NCBI GenBank assembly: GCA_030653365.1
Contig: JAURZL010000010.1
Coordinates: forward strand, 1-64,000
Length of the DNA stretch: 64,000 bases
Reading direction: 5' to 3'
Source: Anaerolineaceae bacterium
GTDB taxonomy: Bacteria; Chloroflexota; Anaerolineae; Anaerolineales; Anaerolineaceae
Every line of letters starts with the position of its first letter. The stretch's first letter is position 1. The notes under the pieces are model-generated. The model was not told the origin of the DNA and ran no database searches. It saw nothing but the letters and a program-made list of their open reading frames with translations. The translations under genes and the position numbers were made by a program. Positions 54,254 through 63,767 of this stretch are shown here, piece by piece.

Positions 54254-55087
54254 TCAGGTCTCCACCGTCAGGGTTTGCTTGCGTGGACGATGCTGCCACG
54301 CTAATAATCTTCTTTCCAATAAAATAACAGAGCCATACAAGAGCAAAGCCAACACCACCAGGGTGAAAACTGCCACAAAAACCAGAGCAGTATCATACTG
54401 TCCGCGTCCAACATTGATTAAGAACCCCAGACCGCGATCCGCTCCAACAAATTCACCCACAACAGCTCCAATGACAGACAGGGTTGCTCCTACCCGCAGA
54501 CCACCCAGAAAGACCGGTAAAGCCGCAGGAATTTCCAGAAAACGCAGTGTCTGCAGCCGGGTAGCGCGTAATGAACGCATCAGATCACGTAAATCCTGAG
54601 GAACAGCGCGGATACCAACCACCGTATTCACCAACACCGGAAAAAAAACAATCAGGGCAGCAATTAATACCTTGGAGAATAATCCTGGACCAAACCAAAT
54701 CACCAGTAACGGAGCAATTGCCACAATCGGAATTGCCTGGGAAGCAACCAGATAAGGTGAAAGCAGCCGATCCAGAGTCCCGGATTTAGCCAGGAGATAT
54801 CCAATGAAAGTGGCAGCAATCGCTCCTGAGAATAATCCCAGTGCAACTTCCAGCAGGGTGTATGAAGCATGCCAGATAAGCGTTCCATTCTGGATCACCA
54901 AAAAAAAGCGGCGTAGGACAATGATGGGAGGGGGTAAAATGAAAGCAGGTAGTTCACTCCAGCGGGTAATAAACCACCAGAATAATATTGCCATTGTGCC
55001 GGATATTGGCATTAACCATCCACCATATTTTCCGGCCATCGTTCTGACGACATTATTTTTTTGTGAACGTTTCAGACTGATATCCAT
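54254..55087 (-). CDS. ABC permease, probable riboflavin importer RibX
   Basis: About 277 residues, with six transmembrane helices and the binding-protein-dependent permease domain (about 75-265). The ATPase-contact EAA-like loop lies near [25 protein letters not shown]. The start at 55087 is preferred because GGAG lies eight bases upstream and because upstream in-frame codons lie within or before the riboswitch terminator. First gene of the operon, 55 nt after the terminator. Confidence 0.85.
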   Translation of the reverse strand: MDISLKRSQKNNVVRTMAGKYGGWLMPISGTMAILFWWFITRWSELPAFILPPPIIVLRRFFLVIQNGTLIWHASYTLLEVALGLFSGAIAATFIGYLLAKSGTLDRLLSPYLVASQAIPIVAIAPLLVIWFGPGLFSKVLIAALIVFFPVLVNTVVGIRAVPQDLRDLMRSLRATRLQTLRFLEIPAALPVFLGGLRVGATLSVIGAVVGEFVGADRGLGFLINVGRGQYDTALVFVAVFTLVVLALLLYGSVILLERRLLAWQHRPRKQTLTVET

Positions 55088-55141
55088 GTTTCTCCAAAAA
55101 AAACCCGCAGGCATCTTAACAGCCAGCGGGGGAGAAAATAA

Positions 55142-55322
55142 GCCCCGAAAACGTGTGTTTTCGGGGCGGAACAGCAAACAAATTGAACAGTTTGCTTACC
55201 TTCTTTTATCCGGACTGTACCGTCGACCCCGGAGTTTCACCGAGTCATGCACCAATGGTGCGCGTGGGTTTTTACCACCGATCGGGAATTGGAACTGCGT
55301 TCCTCACCCTGCCCCGAAGGCT
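55142..55322 (-). ncRNA. FMN riboswitch with terminator
   Basis: The minus strand reads CTTCGGGGCAGGGTGA, then AATTCCCGATCGGTGGTA, ACTCGGTGAAACTCCG, GTCGACGGTA and AGTCCGGAT: the ordered conserved blocks of the RFN element (aptamer about 55199-55322). A downstream stem GCCCCGAAAAC/GTTTTCGGGGC (55142-55167) followed by TTATTTT is the terminator. An AGCAAAC/GTTTGCT pair between them could be part of the switch. FMN should turn the operon off. Confidence 0.95.
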
Positions 55323-55345
55323 TTACTATTTACCTGTTAAAAACA

Positions 55346-55374
55346 AGTATATACTGACGAGAAGAGCTTGTCAA
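55346..55374 (-). promoter_or_regulatory. promoter of the FMN-riboswitch operon
   Basis: Minus-strand TTGACA (55369-55374) and TATACT (55346-55351), 17-bp spacer, about 25 bp before the aptamer. Confidence 0.85.
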
Positions 55375-55408
55375 ATAGATTGTGAAATTCGTCCCAATAA
55401 AAAGTGAC

Positions 55409-56143
55409 TTAACCCAGGGTAACTGCGTCCAGAATTGCCTGAGTATCCTGCAAATTTGGGAAGACATAATTCGGATTATGGGATTTCAATTCCTGTTGGG
55501 AATAAACCCCATTGGCAACTGCAATCGTGATAGCATGAAATGCTTTCCCGGCCTTAATATCCATAGGGGCATCACCAATGGTTACCAACTCAATCGATTC
55601 GCGTGCTAGACCATATACCCAGGTCGCTTTTTCCAGTCCTCTATCGATGATTTGCTCACGATGATCACAATCATCGCCAAATGAAGTCAACGGGAAATAA
55701 CCCAGCAGACCAGCCCGCGATAGTACCTGACTGGCAACCCCACGCAAAGAACCGGTCGTCAATCCAACCGGAATTTTATTGGCATGCAAGCTTTCCAGTA
55801 ATTTTATTGTTCCAGGCAGGACAAAATCATTCAGATCCTGCGGCAGAATTGTCTGGATATTTTCTACCAGCATGCGTTCAATTTCATTTTTTTTGGCATT
55901 AACACTGCCTTCGCTGAGCCCGGCAGCAACAGCAAAACGGCGCATTACTTCAAACATCGGGTAACCGGAGGTCACCACAGGAATCAATTCAGTGATGCCA
56001 AATAGTTTATTTAAAACATAGAGGAAATTCTTACGATGAAATGGAGATACATCAACAATGGTGTGATCCATATCAAAAAATACGACGCGTGTTTTTATCT
56101 GACCATCAATGGTCCTGGTAGAAGTATTACTGGTTATAGTCAA
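55409..56143 (-). CDS. HAD-superfamily phosphatase
   Basis: A 244-residue haloacid dehalogenase-like hydrolase. Motif I is VFFDMDHTIVD (nucleophile Asp near residue 24), motif II GLTTGS (near 131), and motif IV VTIGDAPMDIKAG (near 187). An inserted helical cap (about 35-100) places it among phosphoglycolate-phosphatase/beta-PGM-like members. Substrate unknown. TTG start with AGGA six bases upstream; no in-frame ATG precedes motif I. Confidence 0.85.
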   Translation of the reverse strand: MTITSNTSTRTIDGQIKTRVVFFDMDHTIVDVSPFHRKNFLYVLNKLFGITELIPVVTSGYPMFEVMRRFAVAAGLSEGSVNAKKNEIERMLVENIQTILPQDLNDFVLPGTIKLLESLHANKIPVGLTTGSLRGVASQVLSRAGLLGYFPLTSFGDDCDHREQIIDRGLEKATWVYGLARESIELVTIGDAPMDIKAGKAFHAITIAVANGVYSQQELKSHNPNYVFPNLQDTQAILDAVTLG

Positions 56144-56370
56144 TTGATATCCTATTTAAATCGCACGGAGCGATGGATTTTTTATTCAGCTCCCCAAGTA
56201 TAAAGAAGGATGGTGGTTTTGTAAATAGCAAAAAGCTCAAAGCTGAAAACTGACAGCTAAAAATTTTCACCTATCCTCTTGAGCCTTTTTCTAAATCCTG
56301 TATTACCTCCATCCAATTAATGCTACAATGATAAAAATTATCCAATTGTCTTAATTATTTGATTATTACT

Positions 56371-58539
56371 ATGAAATATATTATTCCTATTCTTGTGTTC
56401 AGTCTACTGGTCTCAGTCTTGACACCTGTTTTTCCTGTCAGCGCAAAGGGAGACTCAACCACTGGCCCAATCTGGCTGGCTGCAACCCCAGGCATTTCAC
56501 CGACAGCTCCCAAAACACAGGTTTCTGAGATCGATATGCAAACCATGGATGTGACATTTACCTTTTCCGGCGTGTGGGCGGAAGTCCAAACCTCCAATGG
56601 TCAATCATTCACCCGTCTGTGGCATGAAGACTACAGCTCGTACCGCGAGCCCGGTCAACCAGCTTTACCCGGTACAACCTTTAATCTTTTGATTCCGGGT
56701 GGCGCACAGGTGGAAGTAATGCAACGAAAAGTTGGCAGCCATGTTGTCAGCCTATCGCAAAAAAAACTGCCAAAAATGATTCTCCCTGCACAGGTACAGG
56801 GAACCAAATCCGAGCCGCCACCACCCTGGACACCACCAGACCCGCACAGTTATGCGAGCCAGACTGCTACCCCAGAATCATGGTATGAGATCAAGGATAC
56901 TTTTCAGCTGCGCGATTACACCATCCTGCCGCTTTGGATCAATCCGGTGCGTTACGAGGCAGTCAGTGGGGAGATTGAACTCCTGGAAAAAATCGAATTG
57001 CGTCTGACCTGGCCAAAACTGGCTGTGGACACATTCAACACCAAACCCAAAACGGATAGTCCTTCCTTTGATCGTCTTGTCAGCCAGATCGTGATCAACC
57101 CGCCTGAACTTTCAATGGACTACACCAAGGCTGAAACAGGTGAAGGTTATCTGATTATTGCACCGGATGAGTTTGTGGATGAACTGGCATCTTTTGTTCA
57201 AATGAAGGAAGTTCAGGGATTTTCAGTTTCAACAACCAAATTAAGTGATATAGATGCAATTTATGGAAACCATGGGGTTTCCTCAATCCAAAATTACATA
57301 AAATCCTTAGAATCAACACCAGTCTACTTATTATTAGCTGGTGATACAAATTTGATTCCTGCACCTTCAGGAAATATTACAAACAAAAAAACTGACCTCT
57401 ATTATGCCACGATGGATGCGGATTTCGTCCCAGATATATATGTCGGACGAATTCCCGCCCGATCTGAATCTGATGTAACCATTATGGTTAATAAAATGCG
57501 TGATTATACAAATAATGGATATCAAACTTGGCATTCGAATGCTGCTTTTATTGCTACTTGCGATTTAAAAAATTTTCCTGTCGCTGAAGGTTCTCATAAT
57601 TATGTAATTGCAGCAAATACAGCACCTTTAGGATTTCCATCTTACTTTCCAATATTATCGCCCCCACCAGGAGGCGATCAATTATATTGTATTAGTTATT
57701 CTGCTACAGAAAGTGATATTTTCTCCAGTATTAATAGTAAAAGGGGATTAATTACATATTCTGGACACGGATCAGCCATATCATGGGCAGATTTTGGAAT
57801 TATGAATGAAGAATTAGATCAATTTCTTTTAAGCAACGATGCTTTTTCATTTGTTTCCAGTTTTGCTTGTCAAACAAATGATTTTGGTAGCACATATTAT
57901 CAAAGCGTGTTTGGGGAGACATGGATGCTGCTAGAAAATAAAGGATCAATCGCATTTCTGGGATCATCCGCAGATACTCAATGGGGTCAAGATGATATTC
58001 TTGAGAAAGCTTTTTATGATTCAATTTTTGAAAATCCAATTAATCCAAATCCATTGAGAGAAGCGTTGTTTTATGGTCTGTCACAGGTTCAAGTTAATTA
58101 TCCTGGTACGGCCTTGTATCAAGCACAATATTACTGGGAAGCATACAACCTTCTCGGTGACCCCAGCCAGAAACTGTGGTTGGTTCCTGATTATAAATTT
58201 GAAGCAACAACACCAGAAGAAACAAAAAATGGATTAATTACCAATACTGTGAAATATCCGATCGAAATTACTAATCTTGGTAATATTGATTCTTACAGTG
58301 CAACTTTATCTGATAATATTTGGTTTTCAGAAACCAGTTTGGTTAATGATCTTCCTTATCAAGCGAGTGATACATTATGGGTTTCTGTTACTATACCTGA
58401 AGGTGTAACGCCAGGTTCCACAGATACTGTGCAAGTAATAGTTTCTTCCACCAATGACCCAACTCAAACCTTTTCTATTACCTTCACTACCACTGCGTTG
58501 GAAACATTTTTTACCCGGTTTCCGCTCATATTTAAGTAA
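56371..58539 (+). CDS. secreted C25 (gingipain-like) cysteine peptidase
   Basis: A 722-residue exported protein. Signal peptide (about 1-25), an N-terminal propeptide-like region (about 40-250), and a Peptidase_C25 domain (about 255-620). The catalytic His is in TYSGHGSAISW (H466) and the Cys in SSFACQTNDFG (C500). A beta-sandwich (about 620-710) follows and the chain ends RFPLIFK. That last motif resembles the short L-P-L-hydrophobic-K/R endings I recall from many secreted Chloroflexota proteins. Base composition drops sharply to AT-rich from about 57200, the start of the catalytic domain. No strong Shine-Dalgarno. Confidence 0.85.
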   Translation: MKYIIPILVFSLLVSVLTPVFPVSAKGDSTTGPIWLAATPGISPTAPKTQVSEIDMQTMDVTFTFSGVWAEVQTSNGQSFTRLWHEDYSSYREPGQPALPGTTFNLLIPGGAQVEVMQRKVGSHVVSLSQKKLPKMILPAQVQGTKSEPPPPWTPPDPHSYASQTATPESWYEIKDTFQLRDYTILPLWINPVRYEAVSGEIELLEKIELRLTWPKLAVDTFNTKPKTDSPSFDRLVSQIVINPPELSMDYTKAETGEGYLIIAPDEFVDELASFVQMKEVQGFSVSTTKLSDIDAIYGNHGVSSIQNYIKSLESTPVYLLLAGDTNLIPAPSGNITNKKTDLYYATMDADFVPDIYVGRIPARSESDVTIMVNKMRDYTNNGYQTWHSNAAFIATCDLKNFPVAEGSHNYVIAANTAPLGFPSYFPILSPPPGGDQLYCISYSATESDIFSSINSKRGLITYSGHGSAISWADFGIMNEELDQFLLSNDAFSFVSSFACQTNDFGSTYYQSVFGETWMLLENKGSIAFLGSSADTQWGQDDILEKAFYDSIFENPINPNPLREALFYGLSQVQVNYPGTALYQAQYYWEAYNLLGDPSQKLWLVPDYKFEATTPEETKNGLITNTVKYPIEITNLGNIDSYSATLSDNIWFSETSLVNDLPYQASDTLWVSVTIPEGVTPGSTDTVQVIVSSTNDPTQTFSITFTTTALETFFTRFPLIFK

Positions 58540-58641
58540 TTAGAAAACTTTGTCTTTTTCAATTAAAATCAGCATTTATTCCCAATTAAAACCTGCTGGG
58601 CGTGATACAATCAAATCATACCTTCGAGGGAATTCCATCTT

Positions 58642-60198
58642 TTGAAAAAAACTTTGAGTATCTTACAGGCGAATCGGCTTTATCTGGCAATTTTATTGCT
58701 GGTTGTCAGTCTCGGTGCCTTGCTGCAATCCTTATCGCTTACCTGGGGATTATTAATCACCGAATTTGGGATCATTCTGCTGCCTACCCTGTGGCTGCTA
58801 CGCCATAATAAGATCAATATCCGTAAAAGCAGCGGATTAAAGAAACCAAGAGCTTCCTTATTGTTGGTGGCAGGCATGTTGGGCAGCGGTGCCTGGTTGG
58901 TCACCAGTCTGGTTGAAATCTTGATAGTCCAAATCAGCGGGTATGCTTTTCCAGCCCCTGTTGGAATGATCCCGACCACACCATTTCAGGCTGTGTTGTT
59001 ATTTATCGGTCTGGTGATTGTTGCCCCAATCTGTGAAGAAATTCTCTTCCGTGGCACCATTCAACCCGCCTACCAAAACCATACCTCGGGTGGCATTGCC
59101 ATTCTTGTCACAAGTTTGATGTTTGCTATTTTCCATTTACGCTTTCAAGGGTTACCGGCATTACTGATCTTATCTTTTTTGCTTGGATTTACATACTGGC
59201 GTACACAATCTCTAACCATCACTATGGTACTGCATGCAGCCACCAATTTTCTTGCTGCGATAGTGGTCATTCGTGCCGGGCTATTTCCAACCGTCGAACT
59301 ACCAATTCCTTCACTTCCTGCAGGAGCATTTGGGGTGATGATGCTGGTTGTCGGTCTGGTTCTGCTGCAACGATTATTACCACGTCCACAAATAGACCAG
59401 CAGGAGAAGTCCGAAAAACTCTTTTCCTGGAAAACTCTTTGGCCAATTCTTCTGGCAGGCTTGCTTTTTATTGTTGTTGCCTTTCAGGAAGTTTCCGCCG
59501 GAATTCGACAATCAACATTGCATTTGCAGAGCCGGAATTTGCCTGTCTCTGCGCAATGGACGTATGAGATTCAGCACAAAGGTGGTGTCCCAATCGGGTT
59601 TGCGAAATGCCAGTGGCACATGGGTGAAGAATTTACGAATCTAAGCTGCCAGCGGGAACATGAAGGATTTGAATATCAAAGTGGTAACAGCTATTTTTCA
59701 TCCCTGGCTGGTACATCAACAATGAATGTTGAATGGCTGACTGAAAATTTAAATTTAGTCAGCCTGACACAACATAATTTGTTTGACACTTTTCAATCAG
59801 ATTGGAAAATTTCCAACGTTGGAGAGGATCTTCAACTCAATCTACAGACACAAAACGAAATTTTTGATCCTATCACATTCTCTCCAACGACCCTGGTGCA
59901 AGAGGAGTGGAGCTGGCGGCTGATGGGTTTTTCTTTTGGGGATGGCACCAGTTACTCCATTGATTATCTCAACCCCCTGACCTGGCGTGAGAACACCCAG
60001 GACAGCGGTCCATTAATCGAAAAAGATAGGATGACCATCAGGGGTCCTGAACGCATCATTGTACCGGCAGGTGAATTCGATGCCTGGAAAATAATTCTCA
60101 GCAAAGGCCAAACGGCCTGGTATTCTGTCGAAGAACCATCCATTCTTTTACGCTTTGATGCCACAATGTTCGATTTCTTGTTGATCGAAGCTGAATAA
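58642..60198 (+). CDS. CPBP (CAAX/Abi) membrane protease with C-terminal domain
   Basis: A 518-residue protein. Hydrophobic helices fill residues about 8-250, with the CPBP metalloprotease motifs EEILFRG (E-E-x-x-x-R, near 132), FAIFHLRFQG (His, near 171) and MVLHAATNF (His, near 195). After another helix (about 270-290), residues 300-518 form a soluble beta-rich domain of unknown family, not usual for CPBP proteins. Members process prenylated or bacteriocin-type peptides, or act in signalling. TTG start, GAGGG 11 bases upstream. Confidence 0.82.
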   Translation: MKKTLSILQANRLYLAILLLVVSLGALLQSLSLTWGLLITEFGIILLPTLWLLRHNKINIRKSSGLKKPRASLLLVAGMLGSGAWLVTSLVEILIVQISGYAFPAPVGMIPTTPFQAVLLFIGLVIVAPICEEILFRGTIQPAYQNHTSGGIAILVTSLMFAIFHLRFQGLPALLILSFLLGFTYWRTQSLTITMVLHAATNFLAAIVVIRAGLFPTVELPIPSLPAGAFGVMMLVVGLVLLQRLLPRPQIDQQEKSEKLFSWKTLWPILLAGLLFIVVAFQEVSAGIRQSTLHLQSRNLPVSAQWTYEIQHKGGVPIGFAKCQWHMGEEFTNLSCQREHEGFEYQSGNSYFSSLAGTSTMNVEWLTENLNLVSLTQHNLFDTFQSDWKISNVGEDLQLNLQTQNEIFDPITFSPTTLVQEEWSWRLMGFSFGDGTSYSIDYLNPLTWRENTQDSGPLIEKDRMTIRGPERIIVPAGEFDAWKIILSKGQTAWYSVEEPSILLRFDATMFDFLLIEAE

Positions 60199-60215
60199 AG
60201 TAGCTCGTTGCCAAT

Positions 60216-60300
60216 GGGCATGATATAACTTGTACCCAAAGGGCATGATATAGCTCGTAGCTCGTAGCCAATACCCCAAGGGTAAAACGTCGCTCGAAGC
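60216..60300. repeat. short direct repeats between CPBP and NadE genes
   Basis: GGGCATGATATAACTTGTA (60216-60234) and GGGCATGATATAGCTCGTA (about 60240-60258) are near-identical copies, followed by tandem AGCTCGT units. No gene or RNA recognised in 60199-60407. Confidence 0.6.
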
Positions 60301-60407
60301 TGGTATTCTTTCCTAAACCTATTAAAAAATATAAAGCTGATTCAGGACGGGTCACTCAAAACTCAAATCTCAATACTAAATCCTCCCTACTAATTCCTGA
60401 ATCCTAA

Positions 60408-61229
60408 CTACGTTCCCCAATCGCGCGGATAAAGAAAATCATATCCAATGGTGCGATTGTTTAGTTTGCAGATCGGCGGCATCACCCGTTTAAAATGGTT
60501 GCGTTGAATCTTCTTTACCACCTCATCTACAAATCCCTTTGCGAAGCCGGCTTCCACACATTCTTCAGGGGAAAAACGTTCATCCACCAGCAGAAAGAGC
60601 AACCTGTCTACCTCTTCGTACGTGAAGCCAAGCTCACCTTCATCCGTTTGCCCTTTCCAAAGATCCGCAGAAGGCGGTTTTTCAATCACTGATGCTGGAA
60701 CACCCAGATCGCGTGATAGCTGGCGCACCTGAGTCTTATAAAGGTCCCCCAAAGGATTAATCGCGCAGGCAGAATCACCATAGATGGTGGTATAACCCAA
60801 TAGTATCTCTGTCTTATTACCAGTGCCTACCACCAACCCCTGGAATGCAGCGGATTGATCGAACAATACCACCATGCGGGCGCGTGCCATGATATTACCC
60901 TTGCGCATATTGTCCATCTCTGGGAAGTGTTCGATTAATGGATCAACCATCTCAGTGATCGGAATTGTCAGGCTCTGTACGCCGGTGGCATCAATGACCC
61001 GCTGGGCATCATCCAGTGAATCCTGAGAAGAACTGCGATAGGGCATCCGAATCGCTAACACGTTATCTGCTCCAAGCGCTTTCGCGGCCAGGTAGCAGGA
61101 AAGTGCTGAGTCCAGTCCACCGGAGAGTCCTAAAACTGCCCTTTGAAAGCCTACACGGGTGATCTCGCTATGAATAAAATTACTCAGAATTTGGGTTGCC
61201 AGTTTTGTATTAATGGATAGATCAATCAT
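60408..61229 (-). CDS. nadE: NAD(+) synthetase (ammonia-dependent type)
   Basis: A 273-residue synthetase that amidates nicotinate adenine dinucleotide to NAD. The PP-loop is VLGLSGGLDSALS (about 32-44). GTGNKTEILLGY (about 137) and PSADLWKGQTDEGELGFTYEEVD (about 185) are the standard NaAD/ATP-binding and Mg motifs. It lacks the fused glutaminase domain, but a nitrilase-fold gene sits 10 bp upstream and probably supplies it. Confidence 0.95.
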   Translation of the reverse strand: MIDLSINTKLATQILSNFIHSEITRVGFQRAVLGLSGGLDSALSCYLAAKALGADNVLAIRMPYRSSSQDSLDDAQRVIDATGVQSLTIPITEMVDPLIEHFPEMDNMRKGNIMARARMVVLFDQSAAFQGLVVGTGNKTEILLGYTTIYGDSACAINPLGDLYKTQVRQLSRDLGVPASVIEKPPSADLWKGQTDEGELGFTYEEVDRLLFLLVDERFSPEECVEAGFAKGFVDEVVKKIQRNHFKRVMPPICKLNNRTIGYDFLYPRDWGT

Positions 61230-61239
61230 TTTTTATCCT

Positions 61240-62109
61240 TTATCGTCCGGAAGGACGACTACCCTGCGCCAGGATTCGGGACAATTCGCGTTGTACCAGC
61301 GCGGTGCGTTCATCTCTTAACAGTGGTAAACGCGTACGGGTGCGATGCAACTGAGCCAGGTCAATTTCACAAAACAAAAGGGTTTCTTCCACTTGAGGTG
61401 CGCGTGCCAGCACATCACCATTGGGGTCATACACCATTGCACCACCCCAGAAATGCAAGCCATCTTCATAGCCCACCCGGTTGGTGTGTGCTACAAAAGT
61501 CGTAAACAAACTGGCATAGGCACGGTTGATATGATCCACCCAGCGGGCAGAATCGACCTGCGGTTGATTGGAAAGTCCACGTCCTGGAGATGCTGAACTG
61601 AAAATCAAGACATCAGCCCCATCCTGCCAAAGTAAATAAGGAACAGAAGCATGCCAGAAGTCCTCACAGATCAACATGCCAAAACGACCAAAACGAGTGT
61701 CAAAAGCGCGGATGCTGTCGCCCCAGGCAAAAAAACGTCCTTCATCAAACAAGCCGTAAGTGGGTAAGTATATCTTGTGGTGAATATGTACCACTTCTCC
61801 AGCGGAAAGATACCCGCAGGCAATATAAAAGCGATTGCGCTCATCCTCCTGGACAAAGCCGACCACCAGATCAATTTTCAGACTCGCTTGCAATAACACC
61901 GAAAATATCGGATCCTGAGCATTCGGTTTGATGGCAACCTGAGGAACCATATCCTGCAATAAATATCCGGTCATCGATAATTCCGGAAAAATCAGCAAAT
62001 CACTCCCCTGCGCAACTGCCTGGTCGATTAAGTCAAGATGTTTTTTTAGATTAGCCTGTAGATTACCCAGCTCTGTGTTAATTTGTGCTAATGCCAGTTT
62101 ACATTTCAT
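61240..62109 (-). CDS. carbon-nitrogen hydrolase, likely glutaminase partner of NadE
   Basis: A 289-residue nitrilase-superfamily protein. The Glu-Lys-Cys triad is visible: E in LIFPELSMTGY (near 43), K in HHKIYLPTYG (near 109) and C in GMLICEDFWH (near 146). YGLFDEGRFF and the EDFWH context match the glutaminase half of glutamine-dependent NAD synthetase. With the downstream nadE this looks like a split two-subunit enzyme. Confidence 0.88.
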   Translation of the reverse strand: MKCKLALAQINTELGNLQANLKKHLDLIDQAVAQGSDLLIFPELSMTGYLLQDMVPQVAIKPNAQDPIFSVLLQASLKIDLVVGFVQEDERNRFYIACGYLSAGEVVHIHHKIYLPTYGLFDEGRFFAWGDSIRAFDTRFGRFGMLICEDFWHASVPYLLWQDGADVLIFSSASPGRGLSNQPQVDSARWVDHINRAYASLFTTFVAHTNRVGYEDGLHFWGGAMVYDPNGDVLARAPQVEETLLFCEIDLAQLHRTRTRLPLLRDERTALVQRELSRILAQGSRPSGR

Positions 62110-62182
62110 AATTGCCAGATCCTGTTGATTTCTATTATTCTAGGTTGATTTTATACCAGAACAGATCGAAGGAGAAGAGTCA

Positions 62183-62908
62183 TTAAGTGGTTTTTAAAGT
62201 TGCACCTGTCTTTCGAACAAAAACTAACCAACCCAATATGATTGCCCATAAACCGCATATAACTGCAAACCAGATATCCCAGGGTAACCCCAACCATTCT
62301 GGTCGTAAATCTGCACGCAGGAATGAAAAAAGCAGTGTATGCATTGAAAATATAAACCATATCAATGCTGCTTTTCCGCCAACTCGAGTGGTATAAAAAC
62401 GGGACTCCAGAATGTAATAGATCAAAAATAATGAAGCAGCAGCAATCCATTGCAATGGAAATCGTGGCAGCAATTGGAAACTATCATCCATTGTCATCGG
62501 TACCCACCAGGCAGCTGGCATGACTGGACCAAACCCACTACCTGATATCCAACCAGCCAACCAGCTCATCATCGCAAGGGGAGGTAACATAACCAATAGT
62601 TGATCAGCAATTTCCAACCACATAATTTTTTTAATCAACGCCAGAGGAAAAATTGTGATCCAGGCACCCAATACGGCTCCTGGCCATACCATCCCACCTT
62701 CCCTTAACCCAAGTGCCCTCCATCCAAAATCCACCAGAGCAGCAGGCTGCCAGAAAAAAAACACTAACCTCGCGCCTAACCAGGCACCAAACAAAAGCCA
62801 CAGTCCAGCCATTGCCCAATGGAAATCATCCTGTTTTTTCTGACATTGAATTACACGCCAGATCGCCAGCGAAGCACCTGCACCAACCAGAAACGCATAC
62901 CAGTTCAA
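62183..62908 (-). CDS. Lgt-like integral membrane protein, degenerate
   Basis: A 241-residue protein with about seven helices that has the layout of prolipoprotein diacylglyceryl transferase: GARLVFFFWQP, GGMVWPGAVLGAW and RFPLQWIAAASLFLI fall where Lgt has its GARL, GG-x-x-x-HGG and HPTQ-type blocks. The essential His-Gly is Trp-Pro here, and the R-x-GNF-x-N-x-E block is absent. It is therefore probably not an active Lgt. TTG start with GAGGA upstream. Confidence 0.6.
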   Translation of the reverse strand: MNWYAFLVGAGASLAIWRVIQCQKKQDDFHWAMAGLWLLFGAWLGARLVFFFWQPAALVDFGWRALGLREGGMVWPGAVLGAWITIFPLALIKKIMWLEIADQLLVMLPPLAMMSWLAGWISGSGFGPVMPAAWWVPMTMDDSFQLLPRFPLQWIAAASLFLIYYILESRFYTTRVGGKAALIWFIFSMHTLLFSFLRADLRPEWLGLPWDIWFAVICGLWAIILGWLVFVRKTGATLKTT

Positions 62909-62930
62909 AAGATAAATTCCTCTATCAAAA

Positions 62931-62959
62931 ATTATCCTTATGCAGCGCTGTCAAGTCAA
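62931..62959 (-). promoter_or_regulatory. promoter of the Lgt-like gene
   Basis: Minus-strand TTGACT (62954-62959) and GATAAT (62931-62936), 17-bp spacer. Confidence 0.6.
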
Positions 62960-63080
62960 TCGACAATTGTTATCAATCCGTTTTTTTGAGAAAACGTCAT
63001 TATTACCCTAAGATTTCTATGTACAGATTGTGAAAATTAGTATAATCCATTTATTATCATTCCACTTTAAGGAAATTTAC

Positions 63081-63767
63081 ATGCCCATAGAAAGAAAGAA
63101 TACGTTAGGTGATGTTGTTGAAGGATTGGAAGGAGCCATTCAAATTGCCTTTCAGATGATTTTCTGGCCGTTAACCTTAAAAAGCCGGAACCGTTGGGGA
63201 GCAACGATTGAAGAAACTGAGATGGTCTTGCCGGGTGATAATCTGATTCCCAATCCCAAAGTCGGCTACACCCATGCTATTAGCATCCAATGCCCAAAAA
63301 TACAGGTCTGGCCCTGGGTTGCTCAATTAGGGCAGGGAAGAGGTGGCTTTTATAGTTACCAGGCACTCGAGAATATTGCCGGGTGTCAAATTTATAATAC
63401 CGAAGAGATCCTACCGGAATATCAGGAGCTTACCTCGCTTTCAGGGATAGCTCTGCACCCAAAAATGCCAGCCGTACCATTACATAGTTATCAGGTGAAT
63501 GATTATTTATTATTGCATGCAGATTCTTTGACCGGACAAACAACCAATCAAAAAAGTGTTGACACCGATTTCATCAAAGTTTCCTGGTTATTCCACATGC
63601 GTGAGATAGCACCTAGCATCACCCGTCTGATCAGTCGTTGGCGTTCTGACTTTCCAAATACCTTTGCAGCAAAAATGGGGTATGGGGCTCCTATCACCGG
63701 ATCTATGGCACATGTCATGGATGTTAAAATGCTGAAAGGGATAAAGAAAAGAGCTGAAAGGGTATAA
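63081..63767 (+). CDS. SRPBCC-like protein of unknown function
   Basis: A 228-residue protein. NRWGATIEETEMVLPGD followed by HAISIQCPKIQVWPWVAQLGQGRGGFYSYQALEN is a pattern I know from a group of uncharacterised SRPBCC/START-like proteins in Actinobacteria and Chloroflexota. A hydrophobic segment near residue 20 may touch the membrane. ATG 63081 follows TAAGGA; an in-frame codon at 63030 is less likely. A TATAAT (63041-63046) lies upstream. Confidence 0.68.
   Translation: MPIERKNTLGDVVEGLEGAIQIAFQMIFWPLTLKSRNRWGATIEETEMVLPGDNLIPNPKVGYTHAISIQCPKIQVWPWVAQLGQGRGGFYSYQALENIAGCQIYNTEEILPEYQELTSLSGIALHPKMPAVPLHSYQVNDYLLLHADSLTGQTTNQKSVDTDFIKVSWLFHMREIAPSITRLISRWRSDFPNTFAAKMGYGAPITGSMAHVMDVKMLKGIKKRAERV

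Noticed and set aside
55088-55177. N-terminal extension of the riboflavin permease
   Set aside because: It would be translated from the terminator region of the FMN riboswitch; GGAG precedes ATG 55087.
55199-55322. TPP riboswitch, suggested by the ThiY-like binding protein
   Set aside because: The conserved blocks are those of the FMN/RFN element; no CTGAGA/ACCTGAT-type TPP core is present.
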